64,000 nt of DNA. Origin: Streptomyces sp. LUP30. Its GTDB lineage: Bacteria > Actinomycetota > Actinomycetes > Streptomycetales > Streptomycetaceae. Positions within the stretch are counted from its first letter, which is position 1; each line of letters opens with the position of its first letter. Shown one piece after another: positions 14,386-22,291 of this stretch. The notes below the pieces were generated by a model. It was not told the origin of the DNA, ran no database searches, and saw nothing but the letters and a program-made list of their open reading frames with translations. The stretch is from assembly GCF_001746365.1 (NCBI RefSeq), contig NZ_MJAJ01000036.1, forward strand, positions 9,238-73,237, in the 5' to 3' direction. The position numbers were made by a program, and so were the translations under genes.

Positions 14386-15945
14386 ATGACCGAGGCTGCG
14401 GCGAGCGGACTGGACGAGCGTGTCCTGGGGCGTCGATGGACCGTGCGCCTGGACGCCGCCGAGCGGGGCAGCGCCGCGGTGCGGGTCTCGTGCAGTCGCC
14501 CGTCCTGTGAGCAGCAGCGTCTGCCGTCCGCGGCCGCCGGCCGTGCGGCCGCGGTCACCCACCTGAAGGCTCACCTGAAAGCCGCTGCGGCGCCTCGGGA
14601 AGAGGCGTACTGCGCGTGCCGGGCGGAGAGCTGCCACACCCACGTCCGGCCCGCCGACCGGCAGCCGCGCGCCCAGCCCTGGCGGTGCGGCGGTGCGGTC
14701 GTCCTGGCCGTGCTCACCGACCGGGAAGGCCGCTGGTGGCAGGCTCTGGAGTGCTGTTCACGGTGCGCGGCGGCCATGCCGGGCGCCAAGATCGTCACCA
14801 CCGCGGCGGGCCCGGGCGCGCCCGCTCCCTCCGGCCCGACGATCAGCGTCCCGGCCCCGGCCGGCCGGCCGTCGGCCGCCCCCGCGGGCGCGCCCCGGTT
14901 CTCCGACGTCGCCCCCCAGGGCGCCGGCCCGCGTCCGGCGCCGTCTCCTCGCTCCGCCCCGGTACGGCACCGGCGGCCGCCCGGGAAGATCGCTCAGCGG
15001 ATCGTCCCCCACGACCTTCAGCCCGAGGTCCTGCGTGACGAGCTCGTCGAGCTCGGCGATCTGTTCCGCGCCTACCAGAAACGCGCCGAACCCGACCTGG
15101 CGCTCCTCGCCGACCTGCACGACCGAAAGGCCCGCGCCTTCCTCACCTGGGCCGACGTCACCGACGACGTCAATCTGCGGCTGGAGGCCCGGCGCGCCGA
15201 GCAGGCCGCCGCCGCCGCCCGTTCCCAGCACCGGCACCGCACCGGCGGCGGCGCGGACGCCGACGGGCCGACCGTGGCCCGCCTGCTGAGCGCGCCGTCG
15301 CAGTGGCAGCACGCGCGTTCCGTCCTCGCGCACGTGGGCGACCACAGCCCGCTGCCGGGTCCGGAGGCACGGCTGCTGACGGTGATGCTGACCCTGCGCA
15401 CCGCGCACACCGGCTCCGGCAACCTCGTCGGGCAGGACGTCACCGCGCTGGGCCTGACCGACCCGGAGGGCCTGGTCGAGCAGCTGACCGGGTGTGGCTG
15501 GCTCCGCATCCCCGGCACGGTGGCGGACCTGCTCGCCTCCCGGCCGGAGAACCCCACCCCGGTCACCGTCCCGTCCCTCGTCCCGCACGAGGACGACGCG
15601 GGACCGTTCGCGTTCGGCAAGAAGATGCGGCCCAAGCTCAGCGGCTGGGCCCAGAGGGTCGTCTCGGACAAGAAGCTCCGCAAGGCCAAGGCTCCCGCGG
15701 GGGCCCGGCTGCTCGCCCTGACGCTGGCCACCCGGACCGAGGCCGACGGACGGCTCGGACCCGGCGGCGAGGGCGTCGGCCTGGAGTCGCTCGCGGCCTG
15801 GTGCCCGGTGGGCCCCGACGCGTTGCCGCACGCGGTGGATCTGCTGATCGCGGCGGACTGGCTCACCGATGCCGCTCTGAGCGGCGCCGGTCTCACCGGC
15901 CGGCTGGCCGAGCGCGTCCTGCCCCTCACCTGTCCCCTCCGCTAG
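14386..15945 (+). CDS. Large hypothetical protein with Cys/His clusters
   Basis: A 519-residue protein I do not recognise. The N-terminal 128 residues carry paired Cys and His at zinc-finger-like spacing: C36-x4-C41 with H59-x3-H63, then C76, C78, C83, H84, H86, C101, C123, C124 and C127. Residues about 130-215 are a Pro/Ala-rich linker. The C-terminal 300 residues are helical; segments such as GPEARLLTVMLTLRTAHTGSGNLVGQDVTALGLTDPEGLVEQL and LDLLIAADWLTDAALSG-like stretches resemble winged-helix modules of the type that read growth conditions or DNA. GGGAGG precedes the ATG at 14386. It stands alone between intergenic gaps. DNA or RNA binding is an inference from the layout only. Confidence 0.8.
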   Translation: MTEAAASGLDERVLGRRWTVRLDAAERGSAAVRVSCSRPSCEQQRLPSAAAGRAAAVTHLKAHLKAAAAPREEAYCACRAESCHTHVRPADRQPRAQPWRCGGAVVLAVLTDREGRWWQALECCSRCAAAMPGAKIVTTAAGPGAPAPSGPTISVPAPAGRPSAAPAGAPRFSDVAPQGAGPRPAPSPRSAPVRHRRPPGKIAQRIVPHDLQPEVLRDELVELGDLFRAYQKRAEPDLALLADLHDRKARAFLTWADVTDDVNLRLEARRAEQAAAAARSQHRHRTGGGADADGPTVARLLSAPSQWQHARSVLAHVGDHSPLPGPEARLLTVMLTLRTAHTGSGNLVGQDVTALGLTDPEGLVEQLTGCGWLRIPGTVADLLASRPENPTPVTVPSLVPHEDDAGPFAFGKKMRPKLSGWAQRVVSDKKLRKAKAPAGARLLALTLATRTEADGRLGPGGEGVGLESLAAWCPVGPDALPHAVDLLIAADWLTDAALSGAGLTGRLAERVLPLTCPLR

Positions 15946-16267
15946 CCGGGCCGCGCCGGGCCGACCGCCGTCCGGGGCGGAGCGTCAGGGGGCCGGGCAG
16001 GAGGCCGGGGACCCGGCGGCCGTCTCGGCTCCGGGCCCCCGGGCGACTCCGCCGGCGCGGGATCAGCGACGACAGCGGTCCGCGCCACCGGCCTGAACTT
16101 CCGAGCCCTCAGGGAGAGTTCAGCCGCGAGGAGCTTCAGCATACGTAACGTCCGAGCGCGGTCGCCAACGGCGGCCCCGAGGGCCGTCCCGCCCTCTTGA
16201 TGTGCCGGCGCGAGCACGCCATATTGGTCCGGACCATTGCCGCCGTGCCGGGCCGGGAGGCGAAGCC
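15946..16267. other. Intergenic region upstream of the FN3 lipoprotein
   Basis: This 322-bp gap holds no gene that I can support. It contains the promoter region of the FN3 lipoprotein, including the 12-bp palindrome at 16225-16236. Confidence 0.6.
16225..16236. promoter_or_regulatory. 12-bp palindrome, chitin-regulon (DasR-box) like
   Basis: TGGTCCGGACCA is a perfect palindrome 32 bp upstream of the FN3 lipoprotein start. It matches 10 of 12 bases of the DasR core TGGTCTAGACCA and resembles the TGGTCC-type repeats known in Streptomyces chitinase promoters. It is preceded by ATAT, so it may overlap the -10 region. Confidence 0.5.
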
Positions 16268-17242
16268 GTGCGACGTGTTGCGCTGGGAATGGCGGGAAGC
16301 GGGCTGGTGGCGGTCCTGGCGTGCGGCTGCGCCGTCGACGGCGGCTCCGACGAGGGGCGGGCGCCCGGCGCGCCGACCGGCGTCAGCGCCCGGGCCGGGA
16401 GCGCGACGAGCGTGCACGTGATGTGGAACGCGGTCGCCGCCGACCCCGAGGTCAGCGGCTACGAGGTGTACCGGGGCGCGAAGAAGGCCGGCGAGGTGTC
16501 CGGTTCCGCGCACATGCTGGACGTCGTCCGGCTCGCTCCGTCCACCGCGTACGTCTTCACCGTGCGGGCCCGCGGCGCCGACGGGCGGCTGGGCCCGCGC
16601 AGCCGGGAGGTGCGGGCCACCACGCCGGCCGCCGCCGCGGACCGCTCGGCCCCCAGCCCGCCGGGCGGGGTCACCGGCCGGGCGGTCGGGAGCCGGGCCG
16701 TCCAGCTGTCCTGGTCGGCGTCCACGGACGACCGCGCGGTGGTGTCGTACGACGTCTGCCAGGGCGGCGTGAAGATCCACAGCGTGGGAGGCGGCCAGAC
16801 GGCGACGGTCGTCACGGGACTGCGGCCGCACACCCGCTACGCGTTCACCGTGCGGGCCCGCGACGCGGCCGACAACGTCTCCTCCGCCGGCCCGCCCGTG
16901 CGCCTCACCACCGCGCCGGGCGACGACGAGGGGCCGGACACCGCGCCGGGCGACTTCCGGGCCACCGTCCGTCTCGCCGACGGCGCCTACTACCTGGACC
17001 TCGCCTGGACGCCGCCACGGGTGGACGGCGTCGTCACGGAGTACCAGGTCGAGCTGGACGGGCGGCCGGCCACCTCGCTGGTCTGGGGCGGCGCCCCGCC
17101 CCGGGGGAGGGCGGCGTACAGCTTCTACGCGGGGCGGGAGGCGGGGGTCGGCCGGCGTGTGCGCCTGCGGGCGCGCCTGCCGGACGGCACCTGGGGCGCG
17201 TTCTCGGCGGAGCGGACGGTGACGACGGGCGAGAGCGGGTGA
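16268..17242 (+). CDS. Lipoprotein with fibronectin type III domains
   Basis: A 324-residue lipoprotein. The signal peptide (VRRVALGMAGSGLVAVLACGC) ends in a lipobox VLAC, so Cys is probably lipidated and the protein sits on the outer face of the membrane. Two FN3 domains follow: about residues 37-120 (APTGVSARAGSATSVHVMWNAV, STAYVFTVRARGADG) and about 133-220 (PGGVTGRAVGSRAVQLSWSASTDDRAVVSYDV, TRYAFTVRARDAADNVSSAG). A third beta-sandwich, more divergent, completes the protein. FN3 modules in Streptomyces usually accompany chitinases and cellulases; no catalytic domain is present. The GTG at 16268 has GGGAGG upstream. A chitin-regulon-like palindrome lies in its promoter. Confidence 0.85.
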   Translation: MRRVALGMAGSGLVAVLACGCAVDGGSDEGRAPGAPTGVSARAGSATSVHVMWNAVAADPEVSGYEVYRGAKKAGEVSGSAHMLDVVRLAPSTAYVFTVRARGADGRLGPRSREVRATTPAAAADRSAPSPPGGVTGRAVGSRAVQLSWSASTDDRAVVSYDVCQGGVKIHSVGGGQTATVVTGLRPHTRYAFTVRARDAADNVSSAGPPVRLTTAPGDDEGPDTAPGDFRATVRLADGAYYLDLAWTPPRVDGVVTEYQVELDGRPATSLVWGGAPPRGRAAYSFYAGREAGVGRRVRLRARLPDGTWGAFSAERTVTTGESG

Positions 17243-17411
17243 GCGGGCCTGCGCATGGGCCGTCCGGAGGAATCCGTCACCTGCCCGGGGGCAGCCCGGG
17301 TGCGGGGCGGACGCGAGGCGCATTGGCTGACCCTGAGGCAGCACGGGCGTACCCGATCCTCGGCGGCGCAAGGGATGTACCGCCAACCGTGCCGCCGCCG
17401 GAGGACATCCG

Positions 17412-17951
17412 ATGCGCACTTCCCGTCTCCTCGTCCGCTCAGGGCTGACCGTGGCAGCCGCCGCCGCACTGCCCCTCACCCTGGCCTCCGGGCCGGCCGC
17501 CGCCCGGGCCTCGGGCATCTCCGTCAGCACGACCGGATCCACGGTGTCGGTCGTGACCGGCTCCTGCACCCAGATCAACGGCAGCTGGGGCACGGCGGCG
17601 CTGCTCACCCGCGGCCAGGCGAGCTTCTCGCAGGGCCGTCAGGTGGCCCTGTCGGGGACGGCCGCCGGGCAGTCCGCCGCCTGGTCGGCCGTCTCCCCGG
17701 GGACGTACACCGTCGTCGTCATGTGCTCGCGCGGCGACACCGCCGGCACCCAGTCCGTGATCGTCTCCGCCCCGTCCACCCCGACGATCTCCGCGACGGC
17801 CTCGCCCTCGCGGGGGGTGATGGGCGGGCTCGGCGGCGCGGCCCGCGACTACGGCACCGTCACCATGGCGGTGGGCGGCGCGCTGGTGGGGGCGGGCGCC
17901 ATCGCGGCGGCCTGGTTCCTGCGCCGCCGCTCGAAGCCGTACCGGCTCTGA
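17412..17951 (+). CDS. Small exported, C-terminally membrane-anchored protein
   Basis: A 179-residue exported protein of unknown function. Signal peptide: MRTSRLLVRSGLTVAAAAALPLTLASGPAAARA. The mature part is a Ser/Thr/Val-rich beta domain with two Cys (SCTQING, VVMCSRG) that could pair, reading ISVSTTGSTVSVVTGSC and PGTYTVVVMCSRGDTAGTQSV, like an Ig/transthyretin-like repeat. A single membrane helix near the end (VTMAVGGALVGAGAIAAAWFL) followed by RRRSKPYRL anchors it. GGAGGACATCCG precedes the ATG. It converges closely on the PadR gene (6 bp). This is a common Streptomyces surface-protein layout without a known role. Confidence 0.8.
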   Translation: MRTSRLLVRSGLTVAAAAALPLTLASGPAAARASGISVSTTGSTVSVVTGSCTQINGSWGTAALLTRGQASFSQGRQVALSGTAAGQSAAWSAVSPGTYTVVVMCSRGDTAGTQSVIVSAPSTPTISATASPSRGVMGGLGGAARDYGTVTMAVGGALVGAGAIAAAWFLRRRSKPYRL

Positions 17952-17957
17952 GGCCCG

Positions 17958-18512
17958 TCACCGCCCCTCGGGCCGGTCGACCGCGGCGGGCAGCCCCGCC
18001 AGGGCCTCGGTGAGCCACTGCGTCCAGAAGGTCTCCAGTTCGATGCCGGCGCGCAGGACCAGGTGCTGCAGCCTGGCCTGCGCGCTGTCCTCGCCGGGCG
18101 GGAAATCGCGCTTCTCGATCTCCTCGTACTCGGCCAGCTGCCGCCGGTGCAGCTCCAGATGGCGGCGCAGGTCGGCCTCCAGGCCCGCGGTGCCGACGAC
18201 CGCGGCGGCGCGCAGCCTCAGCAGCATGGCGTCCCGGTGCGGCTTCGGGTCCTGGGCGGCCGCCGTCCACCGCGCGAGTTCGGCGCGCCCCGCGGGCAGG
18301 ACCTCGTAGACCTTCTTCTGCCCGCGGGCCGGCTGCTCGGCGGGCAGGGCGCGGATGTGGCCCTCGCCCTCCAGCCGTCCCAGTTCGCGATAGATCTGCT
18401 GGTGCGTCGCCGACCAGAAGTAGCCGATCGACCTGTCGAAACGGCGGGTCAGATCCAGCCCCGACGAGGGTCGCTCGAGCAGGGCGGTGAGGATCGCGTG
18501 CGGGAGTGACAT
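17958..18512 (-). CDS. PadR family transcriptional regulator
   Basis: A 184-residue PadR regulator. The winged helix is seen in SLPHAILTALLERPSSGLDLTRRFDRSIGYFWSATHQQIYRELGRLEGEGHIRALP (residues 2-58), with wing residues KKVYEVLPAGRAELARW; the C-terminal coiled-coil dimer region (LEADLRRHLELHRRQLAEYEEIEKRDF) is of the Vir_act_alpha_C type. The ATG lies inside a 10-bp palindrome, ATGACGTCAT (18511-18520), which could serve autorepression. fadH ends 30 bp upstream on the same strand, so PadR could be read from the fadH transcript; whether it controls fadH is unknown. Confidence 0.92.
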   Translation of the reverse strand: MSLPHAILTALLERPSSGLDLTRRFDRSIGYFWSATHQQIYRELGRLEGEGHIRALPAEQPARGQKKVYEVLPAGRAELARWTAAAQDPKPHRDAMLLRLRAAAVVGTAGLEADLRRHLELHRRQLAEYEEIEKRDFPPGEDSAQARLQHLVLRAGIELETFWTQWLTEALAGLPAAVDRPEGR

Positions 18513-18542
18513 GACGTCATCCTAGGGACGGTCCCGAGGCCT

Positions 18543-20558
18543 CTACAGTGCCGCCGCCAGCTCTGTGCCCTGCTGCACGGCGCGCTTGGCGTCCAGTTCG
18601 GCGGCCACGTCCGCGCCGCCGATCAGGTGCACGGAGCCGCCGGCCGCGACCAGGGCGTCGTACAGGTCGCGGCGCGGGTCCTGGCCGGTGCACAGGACGA
18701 TCGTGTCGACCTCCAGGACGGTGCTCTGCTCGCCGACCGTGACATGGAGTCCGGCGTCGTCGATGCGGTCGTAGCGCACGCCCGGGACCATCGTGACGCC
18801 CCGGTGCCTGAGCTCGGTGCGGTGGATCCAGCCGGTGGTCTTGCCGAGGCCGGCGCCGACCTTGCCGGTCTTGCGCTGCAGGAGGTGGACCGTGCGCGGC
18901 GGGACGGGGCGTTCGGGGGCGGCGAGACCGCCGGGGCCCTGGTAGTCCATGTCGACGCCCCACTGGCGGAAGTAGGCCGCCGGGTCCTCGCTCGTCTTGT
19001 CGCCGCCGTCGGTGAGGAACTCGGCGACGTCGAAACCGATGCCGCCCGCTCCGAGGATCGCGACGCGGTCGCCGACGGGCGCGCCGTCGCGCAGGACGTC
19101 GAGGTAGCCGACGACGCTCGGGTGGTCGACGCCCGGGATGTCGGGGGTGCGGGGGCTGACGCCGGTGGCGACGACGACCTCGTCGTAGTCGGCCACGTCC
19201 TCGGCGGTGACGCGCGTGTCGAGCCGTACGTCCACGTCGTGCGCGTCGAGCTGGTGGCGGAAGTAGCGCAGCGTCTCGTCGAACTCCTGCTTGCCCGGCA
19301 CCTTGCGGGCGACGTTCAGCTGGCCGCCGATCTCGCTCGCCGCGTCGAAGAGGGTGACGTGGTGGCCCCGTTCGGCCGCGCCCACCGCGCACGCCAGGCC
19401 CGCGGGCCCCGCGCCGACGACCGCGACGCGCTTGCGCAGCCGGGTCGGGGCGAGGACCAGCTCGGTCTCGTGGCAGGCGCGCGGGTTGACCAGACAGGAG
19501 GTGATCTTCCCGCTGAAGGTGTGGTCGAGGCAGGCCTGGTTGCAGCCGATGCAGGTGTTGATGGCCTCGGGCGTGCCGGCCGCGGCCTTGTTGACGAAGT
19601 CGGGGTCGGCGAGCATCGGGCGGGCCATGGACACCATGTCCGCACAGCCGTCGGCGAGCAGTTCCTCGGCCACCTCGGGGGTGTTGATCCGGTTGGTGGT
19701 GACCAGGGGCACGGAGACCGCGCCCATGAGCTTCTTCGTCACCCAGGTGTAGGCGCCGCGCGGTACCGAGGTGGCGATGGTGGGGATACGCGCCTCGTGC
19801 CAGCCGATGCCGGTGTTGATGATCGTCGCGCCGGCCGCCTCGACCGCCTTCGCCAGGGTGACGACCTCGTCGAGGGTCGAGCCGCCGGGCACCAGGTCCA
19901 GCATGGACAGCCGGTAGACGACGATGAAGTCCTCGCCGACCGCCTCGCGCACGCGTCGCACGATCTCCACCGGGAAGCGCATGCGGTTCTCGTACGAGCC
20001 GCCCCAGCGGTCCGTGCGGTGGTTGGTCTGGGCCGCGATGAACTCGTTGACGAGGTAGCCCTCGGATCCCATGATCTCGACGCCGTCGTAGCCGGCCCGC
20101 CGGGCGAGGCGGGCGGCGCGGGCGTAGTCGTCGATGGTGCGCTCGACGTCGGCGTCGGTGAGCTCGCGGGGCACGAAGGGACTGATCGGCGCCTGCAGGG
20201 GGCTCGGCGCGACCAGCTCCCGGTGGTAGGCGTACCGGCCGAAGTGCAGGATCTGCATCGCGATGCGGCCGCCCTCGCGGTGCACGGCGTCGGTGATGAG
20301 CCGGTGCTGCTCCGCTTCCGCGTCCGTGGTGAGCTTGGCGCCGCCCTCGCCGGGCCGGCCCTCGTCGTTGGGGGCGATGCCGCCGGTGACGATGAGGCCC
20401 ACTCCGCCGCGTGCGCGGGCCGCGTAGAACTCCGCCATGCGCTCGAAGCCGCGCTCGGCCTCCTCCAGGCCGATGTGCATCGAGCCCATCAGGACGCGGT
20501 TGGGCAGCGTGGTGAAGCCCAGGTCGAGCGGGCTCAGCAGGTGGGGGTAACGGCTCAT
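18543..20558 (-). CDS. fadH: 2,4-dienoyl-CoA reductase (NADPH), FadH-type
   Basis: A 671-residue old-yellow-enzyme fusion that reduces 2,4-dienoyl-CoA esters during breakdown of polyunsaturated fatty acids. Residues about 1-330 form the FMN TIM barrel (LSPLDLGFTTLPNRVLMGSMHIG, GYDGVEIMGSEGYLVNEF). The 4Fe-4S cluster cysteines follow in CIGCNQACLDHTF and TSCLVNPRAC (about 340-370). An FAD domain begins at VAVVGAGPAGLACAVGAAERG and a second Rossmann motif is VAILGAGGIGFDVAEFL. Length matches the bacterial family (about 670). GGAGG precedes the ATG at 20558. A perfect 20-bp palindrome overlaps the probable -35 region upstream. Confidence 0.95.
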   Translation of the reverse strand: MSRYPHLLSPLDLGFTTLPNRVLMGSMHIGLEEAERGFERMAEFYAARARGGVGLIVTGGIAPNDEGRPGEGGAKLTTDAEAEQHRLITDAVHREGGRIAMQILHFGRYAYHRELVAPSPLQAPISPFVPRELTDADVERTIDDYARAARLARRAGYDGVEIMGSEGYLVNEFIAAQTNHRTDRWGGSYENRMRFPVEIVRRVREAVGEDFIVVYRLSMLDLVPGGSTLDEVVTLAKAVEAAGATIINTGIGWHEARIPTIATSVPRGAYTWVTKKLMGAVSVPLVTTNRINTPEVAEELLADGCADMVSMARPMLADPDFVNKAAAGTPEAINTCIGCNQACLDHTFSGKITSCLVNPRACHETELVLAPTRLRKRVAVVGAGPAGLACAVGAAERGHHVTLFDAASEIGGQLNVARKVPGKQEFDETLRYFRHQLDAHDVDVRLDTRVTAEDVADYDEVVVATGVSPRTPDIPGVDHPSVVGYLDVLRDGAPVGDRVAILGAGGIGFDVAEFLTDGGDKTSEDPAAYFRQWGVDMDYQGPGGLAAPERPVPPRTVHLLQRKTGKVGAGLGKTTGWIHRTELRHRGVTMVPGVRYDRIDDAGLHVTVGEQSTVLEVDTIVLCTGQDPRRDLYDALVAAGGSVHLIGGADVAAELDAKRAVQQGTELAAAL

Positions 20559-20612
20559 GGCAGGCCTCCGTGCGCGGCGGTAGTCCCTCAGTTCTAGAGG
20601 ACCGCACACGGG

Positions 20613-20632
20613 TTGTGCAACTAGTTGCACAA
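20613..20632. promoter_or_regulatory. Perfect 20-bp palindrome in the fadH promoter
   Basis: TTGTGCAACT is followed directly by its complement AGTTGCACAA. On the fadH strand TTGCAC inside it can act as a -35 box with TCTAGA 16 bp further on as -10, so a bound dimer would block transcription. The sequence is of the type bound by MarR or FadR/TetR dimers. The core ACTAGTTGCA recurs at 62238-62247 before a MarR gene. Confidence 0.8.
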
Positions 20633-20689
20633 TGAGGCCTGGCCCATGTGCCGCAGGTCACCGGCTCACCGGCTCACCCGTTCAGGTGC

Positions 20690-21058
20690 TCACCGGCTTT
20701 CGAGCAGCACGTGCAGTTCCCGTTCCTGGTCGCCGGAGGCCGAGGACAGGTCGCGTACCGAGAACACCGAGTCGAGCGTCGAGCGGAGCCGCTCGATCGC
20801 CCAGTAGCTGCCCTGCGCGTCGGCCTCGACGGACGACGAGAGCCGGGCCGGTTCGGCGCACTCGCGCGCTTCGGTGACCTCGAAGGTCCCGAGCCACACC
20901 ATCGGGCGGGACTCGTGAAGCTGCTGCGGCTCCTCGCCGCTGTCGCGGTCGGACTCGAAGCACGCGTTGAGCGCGTCGAACACGATCCGGGCGTCCTCCT
21001 TGCTGCATCCGCTGATCTCGACGGAGACGGACTCCTCGTGCGATCGCTCGCGATCCAT
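20690..21058 (-). CDS. Hypothetical small acidic protein
   Basis: A 122-residue soluble protein of unknown function, rich in Glu and Ser. SVSVEISGCSKEDARIVFDALNACFESD at the N-terminus and MVWLGTFEVTEARECAEPARLSSSVEADAQGSYWAIERLRSTLDSVFSV in the middle suggest an alternating alpha/beta ferredoxin-like fold; I do not recognise a family. The ATG at 21058 is preferred (AGGAG eight bases upstream) over one at 21133. It stands alone between fadH and a secreted protein gene. Confidence 0.7.
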   Translation of the reverse strand: MDRERSHEESVSVEISGCSKEDARIVFDALNACFESDRDSGEEPQQLHESRPMVWLGTFEVTEARECAEPARLSSSVEADAQGSYWAIERLRSTLDSVFSVRDLSSASGDQERELHVLLESR

Positions 21059-21191
21059 CGTGATCGCTCCTCTCGTGGGGTGGCGCGGCTGTGCGGGTTC
21101 CCCGCGAAGCGCTCCACATCCCCAGCAGAACATCCCTTTCCGATCGGGACCAGCGACGGGCCGACGGCGCGAGCGGCCGCCGGCCTTGGGC

Positions 21192-22094
21192 TCAGCCGCG
21201 GGTGAAGCGGTACGTCTTGCTGTCGGTCAGCACACAGAACCCGGGCGAGACGACGATCACGCGCAGGGTGCCGCTGCGGCGGTCGTAGTCGACGCCCTCC
21301 GCCTCGAAGGAGCCCGAGCAGGAACTGCGCAGCGGAAGCTGACGCAGGGCCGTCACATGGCCGGTGACGTCCGAGCCGCCGTTCGGCTGCGCGGACAGGT
21401 CGATCTGCAGAAGGGGCTTGGTGACGCCGAAGAGGGTGCCGGCCGGGTCGTCCGAGGAGCACAGCAGGGTGGTCGGGCCGGTGAAGTCGCAGCCCTGGAC
21501 GTCGCGCACGGCGTGGTCGAGGCGGACGGTCGACGCCTGGGGCAGATCGGCGGAGGGCGAGGTGCTCGCGTTCGCGCCGGGGGTCGGGAAGACGAGGAAC
21601 CGGGTCATGGTGCCCCACTCGCCCGAGAGCATCCACTGGCTGTCCGGCGTGATCGCGACCCAGGAGTTGTTCAGGGCCTCGCCCGGGCCGAGCGCGTGGA
21701 CGTACTCCGACCAGGCGCCGCCCGGCGCCTGCACCCGGTACATCTTCGAGCCCTTCGAGTCGCTCTGGTAGGGCTCGACGTAGTAGCCGCCGTAGGTGGC
21801 GTCCGGGTCGCCGACGTGGTTCCAGCCCCGGACCGACACGGACAGGGGGATGGTCCCGATGCCGGTGTAGCGGTTGGCGCCGCCCGCCGGCACCTCGACC
21901 GAGGCCAGTCCCTGGCTCTCGGTCAGCGGGTCGGCCCGGTCGGAGCCGATCTCGGTCCAGGCGTCCGCGGCGGCGGCCTGCGGGGCCGCGGACAGGGCGG
22001 TGACGGTCGCGACGGCCAGCGCGAGGAAGGAGGCGCGGGCGGTGCGGGCGGCGCCGGCCAGGGAGGCGCGACGGCGGACGGGGCGCAGGGGCAT
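21192..22094 (-). CDS. Secreted hypothetical protein (beta-propeller-like)
   Basis: A 300-residue exported protein. The signal peptide covers about residues 1-43 (twin Arg in the n-region, core ASFLALAVATVTALSA, cleavage after QAAAA). The mature protein is rich in beta-strand, Gly and aromatic residues: VHALGPGEALNNSWVAITPDSQWMLSGEWGTMTRFLVFP looks like one blade of a propeller, and paired cysteines (GCDFTG, LLCSSDD, SSCSGSF, GFCVLTD) fit two disulfides. No catalytic signature is seen. GAGGAG precedes the ATG at 22094. Divergent from the PAS/PP2C phosphatase gene. Confidence 0.75.
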   Translation of the reverse strand: MPLRPVRRRASLAGAARTARASFLALAVATVTALSAAPQAAAADAWTEIGSDRADPLTESQGLASVEVPAGGANRYTGIGTIPLSVSVRGWNHVGDPDATYGGYYVEPYQSDSKGSKMYRVQAPGGAWSEYVHALGPGEALNNSWVAITPDSQWMLSGEWGTMTRFLVFPTPGANASTSPSADLPQASTVRLDHAVRDVQGCDFTGPTTLLCSSDDPAGTLFGVTKPLLQIDLSAQPNGGSDVTGHVTALRQLPLRSSCSGSFEAEGVDYDRRSGTLRVIVVSPGFCVLTDSKTYRFTRG

Positions 22095-22291
22095 GGGTCT
22101 CCTCGTGAAGGGGGGGTGGGGCGCGCTCGGCGCACAGTCTGGCCCGTGATTGTGGTCATGTACAGACCAATCAGATGGACGGGGGCGGACCCTGAGGAGA
22201 ACGGCGCGCCGAGCCGTACTGGAGGACCATGGAGAGGGGTGTCCGGGCGTGGGAGAAATGGCTTGAACGCGAGAGAACAGGGGGAGCCGGC

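Noticed and set aside
18627..20597. 656-residue open frame on the plus strand
   Set aside because: It is antisense to fadH, which has unambiguous FMN, Fe-S and FAD motifs.
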